The translations under genes were made by a program, and so were the position numbers. DNA of 64,000 bases. It comes from Datisca glomerata (Eukaryota > Streptophyta > Magnoliopsida > Cucurbitales > Datiscaceae). Shown here in pieces: positions 11,541 through 22,600 of the stretch (positions within the stretch are counted from its first letter, which is position 1; the number at the start of each line of letters is the position of its first letter). The notes under the pieces were generated by a model, which had not been told where the DNA came from, ran no database searches, and was given only the letters and a program-made list of their open reading frames with translations. The stretch spans positions 2,465,279 through 2,529,278 of the forward strand of contig QANY01008651.1 of NCBI GenBank assembly GCA_003255025.1, read 5' to 3'.

Positions 11541-11882
11541 TGAGCATCAAGAACTAAGGCTAAAGATGGGCCAACAATGGAGTTCTATCTAGAAAAGTAT
11601 GTGCTAAGTTCTTGTTTGGTCTAAGATAGGGAAGGTCTTTGTATTTCTGTTCATAAGAAGAAAGGGCTAGAATTGGTGAAGTTAAATTGGGGTCAGTGTC
11701 TGGAAAGAAACTAACATGTTTCTTCCACTTCACTCTCATTTTTTAGTGCGAAGTTAAGGTATATACATATAAACAATAATTATAATTAATTCTTATTTTA
11801 TGATTCGTAATATATATAAAAATTTATTTGTTTTTCTCTTTGATAATTATGCTCTTGTTTTAGTTGTAGATTTTTCTATGAA

Positions 11883-12104
11883 ATGTCAAAGGAGAGGTAT
11901 TTATATGAGCATGTAAGTCCTGACAAGATTCCATTGGTTTTATGTAGTGTGAATAAAGATGCATCTTTGTTATTGGTTAAATGCAAAGAGTGCGGAAATC
12001 CAGAAGCCTTATATAGGCAAGGAATATTGGTGTATAATAAGTTAGTTTTTTATTTCTATGATAGAATTTCACAAACCAAAGTCCCTTTGAATACACAAAA
12101 TTGA
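11883..12104 (+). pseudogene. F-box (At2g35280-like) C-terminal fragment
   Basis: The 73-codon frame reads YEHVSPDKIPLVLCSVNKDA and then FLVKC-like LLVKCKECGNPEALYRQGI. This resembles the region after the F-box in plant proteins of the At2g35280 group, where KESGNPEALYRQG-type sequence is characteristic (recall of the family, not a search). After YRQGI the resemblance stops and the frame ends at 12104. The F-box itself is not seen upstream. An Athila element is inserted about 50 bp downstream. It is probably a gene remnant or one exon of a captured or broken gene. The expected helical repeats after YRQG are absent. Confidence 0.5.
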
Positions 12105-12156
12105 ATTGAAGTGACACTTAGTAAAAATAAAGATGATTGATATTTGATAAGATGAG

Positions 12157-13345
12157 TGTTACAATTTTTTTAGAGTACAAGTGTACACTATCGTTGTCAA
12201 GTAATAAAATTCTAGAAAATAGAGTATTGTTCACATGATTGATTGATATTAATTATTTAAATCAACTAGACCCTACTTTTAATTGATAATATAAATTTTT
12301 TAGAGTTTTAATTAAACTAAAATTCTAATGAAACTAAAATGATTAATATTTAATAAATATAAATAATTCAAATTTGAATAGCTACAATATCTAGGGATTC
12401 TGATTTCACTAAATCAAACGTGCTCTAAATTCTGAATCTCTGATAATCAATGTTTATTATATTATTGATAGTGAATTTTTCTAATGTAATTATCAATTTT
12501 TTGTAAGCATCAATAATAATGAATAAAAAAATACTAATATCACATATTTGTCAAGATTGAATATGTTGAAACTCATTATGCACAAGAACTTATAATGTTA
12601 CACTAGTTACATAATTATCTCTAACTTATGAAATTCTAATGATGTTTTAAACAGAGAACAAATTTAATCATAATCTCTGAGTTTCAGAATTAATTCCAAA
12701 ATTATGCAATAGTTAGTCATATGATCACACGCATTAAGAACGGGTTATAACACTCAACAATAATGAATAAAACATCGATTAAATAGAGAATCAAAATTAA
12801 AGAACAATCATGGTTTGAGTACGTCGTAGTTCTAGATAAAAAAATTAAAACATACTAAAATAAGAAAATATCCTAATAATATTCATGAACCTAGAGAAAA
12901 AAAAGAGAGGAAAACTAGATTTAATGAGGAAATTGAAGTGGAGATCCGTCTCCCGGTTGGATCCGTCTTCGTCTATTCTCCAAGAAACTCTTTTCTCTAC
13001 CTCCCACGTCCAAAGACAACCTCAAAATAACCTTAAGATATTCTATTTATACACTAAGATTTGATAAGGATAAAATTGGAGTAAAAATCAGGAAGAAAAA
13101 AAATCAATACCCTAAGATATTCTGTTTCTGCTGACGTTCTGTTCTTGCACCCAGCGTCGCGATGCTGGCTCTTCTACCTAGGTCTGTTCTTTTCTCATTT
13201 TATCTGTATTTTTACCTTCCAACTCTTTCAAAATCAACCCAGATGCATTTGAATATCAAACCTACAAGATAAAAATAAAAATAAGCATAAATCAAGTAAT
13301 AAATCTAAAAGAACCAACAAAATTAAAATTAAGATTATCTAAAAT
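12157..13345 (-). repeat. 3' LTR of the Athila-type element
   Basis: Starts TGTTACAATTTTTTTAGAG and matches 17583-18954 through most of its length, with many substitutions. Its inner end lacks the last ~22 bp seen in the partner (GAGTATGAAGCACACTCATCA) and runs directly into CCCCAAAACTTAAC, the complement of an Athila polypurine region. It is shorter than the partner mainly because the partner carries extra GC-rich repeats and an insertion near 18641. Confidence 0.85.
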
Positions 13346-14930
13346 ACCCCAAAACTTAACTTTTTGCTTGTCCTCGAGCAAAATAAAAAAAATCAAACAA
13401 GAAAACAATAAACTCTAATTATGAAAAACTACGGAACAAGAGACAAAATATTTTAACTAACTAAACATACTTCAAAAATTTCAAAATAGCGATAACACAA
13501 GAAAAACTTTTGAATTGTGATCATGTAAAATTTCAACACAAATACCAACTTACATTACACTTTGTAAAATTTCAAGTATGTGTGTGTCACCTTAAGTCGT
13601 CCAACTTCTTAGTCTCAAATGAGTTTATGCAACCAAGTCTTGTAAAATCAGATCCATTAATCTATGAATAGATTAGAACTCTATAGGCCAATATTTCATG
13701 TCACTCTCCACTAATACAAACAAACATAACACTCAGGATCAATAGGACGTTCGTAGGCTTGTAAGGTATCCCTAGGATTTAGGGTAGGATAAATGATATT
13801 ATTTCAGCTCAATCTTTACCCATAGTCACACATGCATTCTAGGAATCAATGAGCTTAACCCAACTTCTCTTGTCACACCCCCAAACTTGTCACTTTCCAC
13901 CTCTTGAATTATCAACCATACCTAACCATTTGTTTTAATTTGATTTCATTAAACTTCTATTTTCCTTAATGAGCTTTCAGCTAATAGCTCCCAAACCAGT
14001 TGGTCTTAGGGTATTAGGTGTTGAGAGACCCCTTCGAGCTTAGTCACTCAAGTCCAAAGAGGCTACGAAATCAAACTTATTTACAATTGTTTGAATAAAT
14101 ATATCAAAATCCTTCCATCCAACCATATTATCATAGCTCCAAGTATTTTTCTAGAACATCTAAATACTATGAGTAAAAATGGTTACTTGAAATTTTTTTA
14201 TAAGGATAGGAAACTGTCATGGGTGGTAAATAATGGCTATTTAGGTTCAACATGGATGACTAGGGAATCAATTATGCATAGGTTGACTTGGAAAGCTCAA
14301 ACGGTCCAAAGACGACCTAAATCATGTCCTAAGAATAGTTTAGCCTAGGATTTCACCTCGAGTAACAATTAAACTAGTTCTAGAGTTCTTGTGAGATTAT
14401 TTTGATTCCTTAAGTCACATAAGCCTTCTCTAAGCAAAAGACAATCAAACGCTTAAGACTAGATGCTTAACATGACAGGATTTTCAAGTGAAATGTAAAT
14501 TAATAAATAGTTCAAACATACACAGATACATAAATTCATCATTTTTTCAAAATTATCAATAAATCAAAACCAATCTTAACATAGGCTTTAGTATTGTCTA
14601 CTACAGAACGCCAAAATTTTAATTTTTAATAAAGCCACCACCCCAAACTTAAAACTTTCATTGTTCTCAATGAAAATAAAATATGTAAAAGGAGTAAGTA
14701 AAGAGGACTACCCTGAATAAGGATAAGCTGTCTTCCTCTTCATTGTCCACATTGTTCATGCTTTCTCCAAATGAGGGGAAAATGGTACGTGTGCCAAATT
14801 CGTCCAAGATCAGACCTCGCAACGTTGGGAGGTCAGTGTCGCGACGCTAAATGTTCTGTCCATAGATTTTTTTGTAAAAACCTGAATAAGCCAAAATAAA
14901 ATAAGTAAAATAAATAAGTAAATAATGTAA
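13346..14930 (-). other. Athila 3' internal non-coding region
   Basis: Between the 3' LTR and the integrase end lies about 1.6 kb without a convincing reading frame. It begins with the complement of TTTGCTCGAGGACAAGCAAA followed by AAGTTTTGGGG, a combination common just before the 3' LTR in Athila elements. The short open frames (for example 14091-14348) match nothing recognised. A GTGTCGCGACGCT motif near 14838 recalls the palindromes of the LTRs. Confidence 0.6.
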
Positions 14931-17430
14931 TACCGGAAATAAAATTGGGTAGCCTCCCGGTAACGCTTGCTTTAATGTCTTCAGCCGGACATAATGATCA
15001 TCCAAAAATGACTTCACTCGTTGTCCATTGAATTTAAAATTCCATTTGTGTTAGAAATTGACCACCCTAGCCGTTTTATGTTCTCACAACACCCTCAAAA
15101 GATTGTCTTCTTGTTCACCATTTAATGAAGTGAAAAGCATGATAGGAAGAGTAGATGCTTCTCCCATAAAAGTGTACCAAAGGTGGAGATGTAACACTGG
15201 TGGTTTTTCAATAGATGGTAATTGTCTAGATTTACCTTCTTCCAATTCTTCGAAAGGCGTATTAATGAATATCGGTGAGGTTACTTCCAATCGATTCACA
15301 CAATCCATAATCTTTGGATCTTTCTTATCAATAGCCTCAACTAGACATGCTTCCAATGGTTCACTCAGATCACCGGTGTGAATTACTTCATCAATACATA
15401 CTTATGCACTATCCACCGTAAACAACTGTTCATATCATTTGGGTGTTTCATTGCTTTGAAAACTTAAAAATTATCTGATCTTCTTGCATTCTCAGAATAA
15501 GTTCTCCTTTTTGCACATCAATGAGAGCTCTTCCTGTAGCTAAGAATAGTTTACCAAGAATAATTGGAGTTTCTTGGGTTTCCTCCATGTCAAGAACAAT
15601 AAAATGAGCTGGAAAAATAAATTTATCCACCTTTATCAATACAACCTCAATAATCCCCAGTGGATATTTAATGGAACGATAAACTAATTGTAAATAGACC
15701 GTTGTAGGCTTAATTTCTCCAAGACCTAGCTTCTTGTAAACTGAAAATGCATCAAATTAATACTAGCCTCAAGATCACATAAAGCCTTTTCAAAATAAGA
15801 AATTGCCGATGGTGCATGTAATAGAAAAACTTCTAGGATCCTTTAGCTTCAGGGGCAATTTATTTTATAAGATAGCACAACACTCCTCAGTAAGTGCAAC
15901 TGTCTCATACTCCTCTGGCCTTTTCTTGTTCGAGAGAATTTATTTCATGAATTTGACATAGCTAGGCATTTGTTCCAAAGCATCGACAAAAGGAATGTTG
16001 ATATGTAGTTTCTTAAACACAACAAGAAACTTAGAAAACTGGTTGTTCAATTTCTGATTCTGGAACCGTTAAGGGTATGGAATAGGTGGGACATAAGGTG
16101 GAGGATTATTGAGAAAGAGCTTTGACTTAGGCTTGCCTTCTTTCTTTTCTGCGTCTCAATAAAATCACCACATACAACCTCAGTTTGTACTTCAATTAGC
16201 TGAGAACTTTCAATTGTTGCTTTCTTCAGTTCTACCAACTCCTTGCCACTACAAAAGGTAATGGCGTTTACTTGATCTTTTGGATTCCTCTTAGTGTTGC
16301 TCTGTAGAGGACATTGTCATCTTTGAGTGAGTATTTCTGACAGTTGACCCATTTGAAGCTCCAAATCGTGAATAGATGCAGTTTGGCTCTAAATACTAGT
16401 TTCTTACCTCTAAAGTGTAGCTTCTTAAGAGGAATCCAAAAATTGATTAGTATTGACTATGAGCTGGACACGAGCATATTTTAAAGAAATTTTAGGCTGT
16501 TGAGTCTGAAATTGAGGCTGAGTAGCAACTGGTGGATTAATGAAAATTTGACTATTCTTTCAAGAGAAATGAGGGTGATTTCGTCATCCTTAGTTATAGG
16601 TGTTGGAGAATGGATTATTCTGCCTGTTGTAATCTCAACAAAATTAACATGTTGTGACTGAGAATGAATCTTTCTCGGTACGTTGCACTCACTTGGCAGC
16701 CATTTCTTCAAGCAAAACATAGGCCTCTTCATGTAAGCACCTCCTGCTATTGCATCGACTAGCGTCCTCATTGATTTTCCCAATCTATAGTAGAAAGTTT
16801 GAACTTGTAGCCATTCAGGGAGTCCGTGATGTAGGCATCCTCTCAAGGTCTCTTTAAACCTCTCCCAAGCTTCATAAAGAGACTTCATAACATATTGGAC
16901 AAAGATAGTGATCTCATTCCTCATTTTGACTGTTTTAGCAGGTGAAAAGAATTTAGCAAAATATTTCTCAGAAAATCCATTCTAAGTGGTGATTGATCCA
17001 GCGGGCAAAGAGTTCAACCATCTTTCAGCCTTATCCTGAAGTGAAAATGAGAATAATCTCAGCCTAATTGCATCTGTTAAGGCATTGTTGTGCTTGAATA
17101 TCTCACAAATTTCAAGAAAAGTGACTATGTGAACATTTAAGTCATCATTAGGCAAGCCACTGAACTAATTTACTTGCACCATGTGAATGATAGTCGACTT
17201 AATCTCAAAGTTTTTGGGATTAATAATAGGCCATTGAATGGAAGATGCAACCACATTGACTATGGGCATAGCATAGTCTCGAATTGCCCAATTATTTTGG
17301 TTGTTTACAATTTCAGAATTTTCTCTAACATCATCCATGGTTTCCTGAGTTTGTTTAGAAGCTTGTCTCCTGACTTCTCTATTTCGTCGACAAGTTCGCT
17401 CGATTTTTGAATTTAGAGGAATCAAATTTT
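14931..17430 (-). pseudogene. Athila gag-protease remnant fused to the integrase C-terminus
   Basis: Minus strand, in order. gag starts near 17425 and is seen in pieces, with WERFKETLRGCLHHGLPEWL at 16924-16481 and KASLSQSSF near 16130. Protease is near 15780-15448, with CDLEASINL (the usual DLGAS changed to DLEAS), KVDKFIFPAHFIVLDMEE and IILGKLFLATGRALIDVQ. A linker and RT start follow at 15356-15084, with YTFMGEASTLPIMLFTSLNG and NLLRVL. After HK the sequence goes straight to FKFNGQRVKSFLDDHYVRL at about 15045-14960, which is the extreme C-terminus of Athila integrases. Stops separate the pieces. Confidence 0.85.
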
Positions 17431-18535
17431 TGCTTCCAAACTATCTTATACACCTAAGAGAACGCTTGAAAATTTAAAATAGTAAACAACCATATATAAA
17501 AAAAATTAAGACTCAAAGTAAAATTAAGGATATGTAATTCTAATATTAGTAAAAAAATCAATCCGCAATGGCGCCAAAAATTTGTTATGAGTTTTTTAGA
17601 GTGGAAGTGTACACTATTGTTGTCAAGTATTAAAATTCTATGAAAATAAAATATCGTCCACATGATAGATTGATATAAAATATTAAAATCAACTAGAACC
17701 TAATTTTAATAGAGAATATAGAAAAGTTTGGGTTTTAGTTAAACTAAAATTCTAATAAAACTAAAATGATTAAAATATTTGATAAAGATAAATAATTCAA
17801 ATTTCAATAGATAAAAGATCTAGGGATTCCGATTTCACCAAACAAAACATGCTCTAAATTGTGAATCTCAAACAATTATTGTTTATTATATTATTGACAG
17901 TCAATTTCTTTAATGTAATTATCAATCTTTCTCAAATATCGATAATAATGAATAAAAAATACTAGTCCCATATTTCTGTCAAGATTCAATATGTTAAAAC
18001 TCATTAAGCATAAGAAATTATAAGCTACACTAGTTTCATAATATCTCTAACTTATGAAATTCTAATGATGTTATAAACAAAGAGTAAATTAATCATCACT
18101 TCTCAGTCTTAGAATTAAATTCAAAATCATGCAATAATTGCTCAGACGATCACAAGCATTAAGAACGAATTATAACACTCAACAATAACGAATAAAACAC
18201 CGATTAAATAGAGAATCAAAATTAAAGAGCAATCATGGTTTGGTTACGTCGTAGCCCTAGATAGGAAAATTAAAACATACTAAAATAAAAAAATATCCTA
18301 ATGATATTCATGAACATAGAGAAAAAAGAAGAAAAACTAGATTTAAAGAGGAAATTAAAGTTGAGATCCGTCTCCCGGTTGGATTAGTCTTCGTCTCATA
18401 TCAAGAAAGCTATTTTCTCTGCATCCCACGTCCAAAGATAACCTCAAAATAATCCTAAGATATCCTATTTATATACTAGGGTTTGATAAGGATAAAATTG
18501 AAGTAAAAATCAAGAAGAAAAAAATCACTATCGCG

Positions 18536-18758
18536 GCAGCGTTGCGACGCTGGCATTCTATTTCTGCTGGTCGTGTGCCAGCACCCCAGTGCTGGCGTTC
18601 TGTTCTTGCACTCATCGTCCAACACTATGGCGCTGGTGTGTTGTAATACCCCCAAGCATTATAAGAGGTATATTTGTAATTCTAGCCCCCACTCACACCT
18701 TAACACACATTACGCCCTAGAGTAACCCGCTATTTTGCACCCAGCGTCGTGACGCTGG
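18536..18758. repeat. GC-rich palindrome cluster in the Athila LTR
   Basis: 18741-18758 reads CCAGCGTCGTGACGCTGG and 18536-18553 reads GCAGCGTTGCGACGCTGG. Both are one or two changes from the perfect palindrome CCAGCGTCGCGACGCTGG. 18578-18597 reads GCCAGCACCCCAGTGCTGGC, an 8-bp perfect stem with a 4-base loop. The partner LTR has CCAGCGTCGCGATGCTGG at 13151-13168, and the third LTR has related palindromes near 45340-45400. Confidence 0.85.
18641..18728 (+). mobile_element. Short deleted relative of the 3437-6522 element
   Basis: TGTAATACCCCCAAGCATTA followed by AAGAGGTATATTTGTAATT matches the start of the 3.1-kb unit (TGTAATATCCCGACCCTTCA, then GGGTATTTTTGTAAA). It then continues as CTCACACCTTAACACACATT, resembling 3629-3665 of the same unit. 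It is absent from the left LTR, so it arrived after the two LTRs formed or was lost from one. Confidence 0.5.
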
Positions 18759-18959
18759 CCCTTCTGCTCAAGTCCGTTATTTTCTCATTTTATCCGCACT
18801 TTTTCCTTCCAACTCTTGCAAAATCAAATCAAATGTATTTGAATATCAATTCTACAAGATAAAATAATAAACATAAATCAAACAATGAATTTAAAAGAAC
18901 CAACACAAATAAAATTAAGATCATTTAAAATATGAGTATGAAGCACACTCATCAATGAG

Positions 18960-19500
18960 TCAGCACAAATACCAATTTCTTAAATTTAAAAGTTGAGGCT
19001 TCAAATCACGTTACTCTTAATCTCGAAAGATTTCTACTTGACAAAAAATAAACCAACCGTTTATTCATACTAACTTACCGCAAACAATTAAAGTCAATCA
19101 TATGTACATGTTCTAATCAATGAAGTCACGAGGAAGGGATTGAGTATTTAAAAAAAATCAGCAAATTCAATGCATTTTAGAGCTACATATATCTATAGCA
19201 TTATCCAAATATGCAATGGATCAGACAGGTGCATGGAACTCCAAGACAATGAGGCATAGAACTTCTAAAAAGCATTGGAAAATGTAAGAAGGCTAAGAGA
19301 ACGTAGACACTTATGTCTAAGACAATCAACGTGAACACTTTGGTTTGTATAAGTGTGAAAATGAAAGTGAAAGCAGTGTGATATATTTAAGTACATCTTG
19401 AATTATAAACTTGACTAACTATATCAAAACTATATGATACATATAGTTAACTTGAAATAGTTCATAATAAAATTATGCTTTGATTTTTTTCCCCCGACAA
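18960..19500. other. Spacer between the Athila element and COG7
   Basis: No gene recognised. It begins right after the target duplication of the Athila insertion. The last part (about 19495 onward) becomes GC-richer and is probably the COG7 promoter and 5' leader. No TATA box stands out. Confidence 0.5.
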
Positions 19501-19664
19501 CAAAAGTCTGCTTAAACGGCGACGTTGTGTAATCACTTTATTGTCTCGTACGCTTTGTATCAGAAACACTCTCCCTCTCTCAACTGTAAAACCCGAAACG
19601 CTTTTCCATGACTCGGCGAACGTGAGGACAGAGTCGACTCATCCGAGTCAACGAGGTAGCCACA

Positions 19665-22600
19665 ATGCTGGATCTAGGACCATTTTCCGACGACAACTTC
19701 GACCCGAAGAAGTGGGTCAACTCAGCGTGTCAGTTTCGGCACTCACAGGAGTCGCTGGACAATCACTTGGTGGATATGGAGATGAAGCTTCAGATGATGT
19801 CCGAGGAGATCGCCGCCTCGCTTGAGGAGTTAAGCTCCAACTCCCTCCTCCGTGTACCACGTGCAACCCGCGATGTTGTCCGCCTCAGGGACGACGCCGT
19901 TTCTCTTCGTTCTGCTGTCTCCGGGATCCTTCAGACGCTCAAAAAGGTCAGTGATCGGTCCTGCGTGCATGGAAATTTGGATTTTCTACGTTTTGATTGT
20001 TGGCATTGTTAGCTGGTTTTGATCGACTTCATAAAAATGTGTGGCTTAGAATGGAAATTCAGATTGGTAATGATAGATTTACATATAGAATAAAGAAAAT
20101 GGCGTCGTTTATGGTGCATAACTAGTCACTTAATTTTAATTGGTATAAGTTTTATCAGTATTGTAAGTCGTATTTAGTCTCGCTTTGATTTTTCGTTTAA
20201 CCATTTGGTTCTTGAAAAGTTCTAAAGAAAGAGGAATGGACAGATATTTCAGCTTTGGTTTCTGTTATTTGGGGTTGCAAACGATGACCTATTTTATAAT
20301 GGGTAACGGGTTATAGGATATAGATTATCTAACTTGTTAACGGGGACCTCAGTATCATAATAATACTGACTGAGCCGAGAGCACTAACAGTAATAGTAAT
20401 ACAAACAGAATAGGAGAGGATTGTTGGTGCGGAGATACCCCTTTTAGCTGATGCTTTCCCTATCATTTTAAACCTAGTGGCGGATTAGGTGGCTTCGGTA
20501 AGCATCTACCTTGACAGAAGTAGAGGGTCTTCTGTGTGGAATCCTGTCTTTAGGAGGGCTTTCAATGATTGGGAGATTGTTTTGTTGGATGATCTTTTCA
20601 ACAGTCTACATAACCACATTTTGCGCTCAGATAGTGTTGATTAGGAGGACTTTCTGTGTGGAATACTGTCTGTCTAGAAGGACTTTCAATGATTGGGAGA
20701 TTGTTTTGTTGGATGATCTTTTCAACAGTCTACATAACCACGTTTTGTGCTCGGGTAGTGTTGATTAGTACTGTTGATTCAGTGGTGTAAGCAAGTTTGG
20801 AGGATTAATGCACCTCCCAAATTGTTTTCCAAATTTAATCTTCGGTATGAAATGCCAACCTCACTTGGGATGTTCGTAAGTGTATATGCTTTTCTTTTCC
20901 TAACAGATGCGCGCTTTGCTTGAGGAAGGATCAGACGAATGATCGTCTATTTATTCACTGCCCCTTTTCTCTTTTGTGTTGGAACTCTGTTTTTGGGTGA
21001 TGCCTTAGCAACATTTTAGACTTGTAAGCATGCTGCTTCTTCTGTTTGAAGCCAGCCTTTTGGGATATTATACCTATAGCTTTTTTTTGGTCCATGTGTA
21101 GGGGCGGAATGCATGTCTTTTTAAGGAATGGAGAAGTCCTTTTGTAAAGCTTTTTTTTATTTATGAGCGATTTTTAGATGTCTGTTCACAGGTTTTGATA
21201 CGGAAAAACCTGGCTGGCATCTTTGTAGCATTACACTCAGAATCCAATGCTTAGTTTTGTAATTCCCTTGTTGGGGCTTGTGTGCTTATTAGAATCTACT
21301 TTATTATTAATTAAAAAAGAGTTGTCTTTTGCATATACTTTCTCCGGTCCTGTTGCTACAACGAGTTTTACGCAATCAGTCGGATTGGATTAAAACTTTT
21401 GTAATTAGATGGTTGTGTTAGCTTTGAGAATCTAATGATTCCTTACATTTAGTCATTTTTGTTGAAAATGTTTGTAATTTCGTGGACTGTGTTCACCAAT
21501 TATCAATGATTTCCTTCTTCATCAACTCAAAGCTGTTTCTTATAAAAGGGTTAAGTAACATCATAATCCTAGCTGAAAGTTGGCATTTGTTACCGGGTTT
21601 TAAGTTTAGCACCGTGAAAGAGTTACTTCACCTTCTTCCTTCAATATGTTTGAAACTGTCCTCAATTAGGATGTGACTACACACACACAGTCTCTCTCCC
21701 TCTCAGCTTTTTTGCTCATCTGCAGGCAGAGGGATCATCAGCAGAATCTATTGCCGCCCTTGCTAAAGTTGATACTGTCAAGCAGAGGATGGAGTCTGCT
21801 TATGAAACGTTACAGGTAGAAATTTCTAACTTCCCTCATTTCCTGTAGGCATGGCTTGTAAGAGTTCAAGCAGAAAGGTAAAATGCTATTCATTGATTAA
21901 TGAATCTCTATTTCTATTGATTGTGTTCATCAGGATGCTGCTGGATTAACACAATTAAGCTCAACTGTTGAGGATGTCTTTGCCAGCGGTGATCTTCCTC
22001 GGGCTGCTGAAACCTTGGCCAATATGAGGCATTGTTTGTCTGCTGTTGGAGAGGTAATATTGAAATTAGTCGCTTTTATATCGTGTGCAGCATATAGTAA
22101 ACATGGATTTTTGAGGTTTAAGATTTATGTGTTTTTTCGGTATAGGTTTGACTTTTACTTTATCACTGTTTAGGTTGCTGAATTTGCTAATGTGAGGAAG
22201 CAACTTGAGGTCTTAGAGGATAGGCTAGATGCCATGGTACAACCCCGCTTAACAGATGCACTATCTAATCGCAAGGTACATCTATCTCCTCCAAGCTCAT
22301 GTTGGTATTGTTTACTTTAAACTTAGTGAATCCTTGAACAAGTAGGAAATGATTGGTTAACACGTTCTGTACTTTCTATAGGTTGATGTTGCTCAAGATT
22401 TGCGGGGAATTCTCCTTCGTATTGGGAGATTCAAGTCTCTAGAGCTTCATTATACCAAAGTTCACTTAAAGCCAATAAAGAAACTATGGGAAGACTTTGA
22501 CTCAAAACAACGAGCTAATAAGTTTTCTCACGAAAGGAATGGAATTGAAAGGCTAACTACTAGTACCGAGTTTCAATTAAATTTACCGATTTCATTCATC

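Larger units (their letters stand above)
12157..18954 (-). mobile_element. Athila-type LTR element, internally deleted, with perfect TSD
   Basis: A complete insertion on the minus strand. The right LTR (5' in element sense) is at 17583-18954 and the left LTR (3') at 12157-13345. The primer-binding site at 17565-17582 reads GCAATGGCGCCAAAAA on the plus strand, i.e. the TTGGCGCCATTGC of Athila elements. The host sequence ATGAG occurs at 12152-12156 and again at 18955-18959, a perfect 5-bp target duplication. Between the LTRs are gag and protease. The start of RT then jumps to the end of integrase, so the catalytic RT, RNase H and integrase are missing. The element could only have moved with proteins supplied by a relative. 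Confidence 0.9.
17583..18954 (-). repeat. 5' LTR of the Athila-type element
   Basis: Bounded by TGTTATGAG and CACACTCATCA with TG..CA tips. The primer-binding site lies directly to the left. Most of it is A+T-rich, but 18530-18760 is a GC-rich island of palindromes. It aligns with 12157-13345 and with 44437-45600. Confidence 0.9.
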
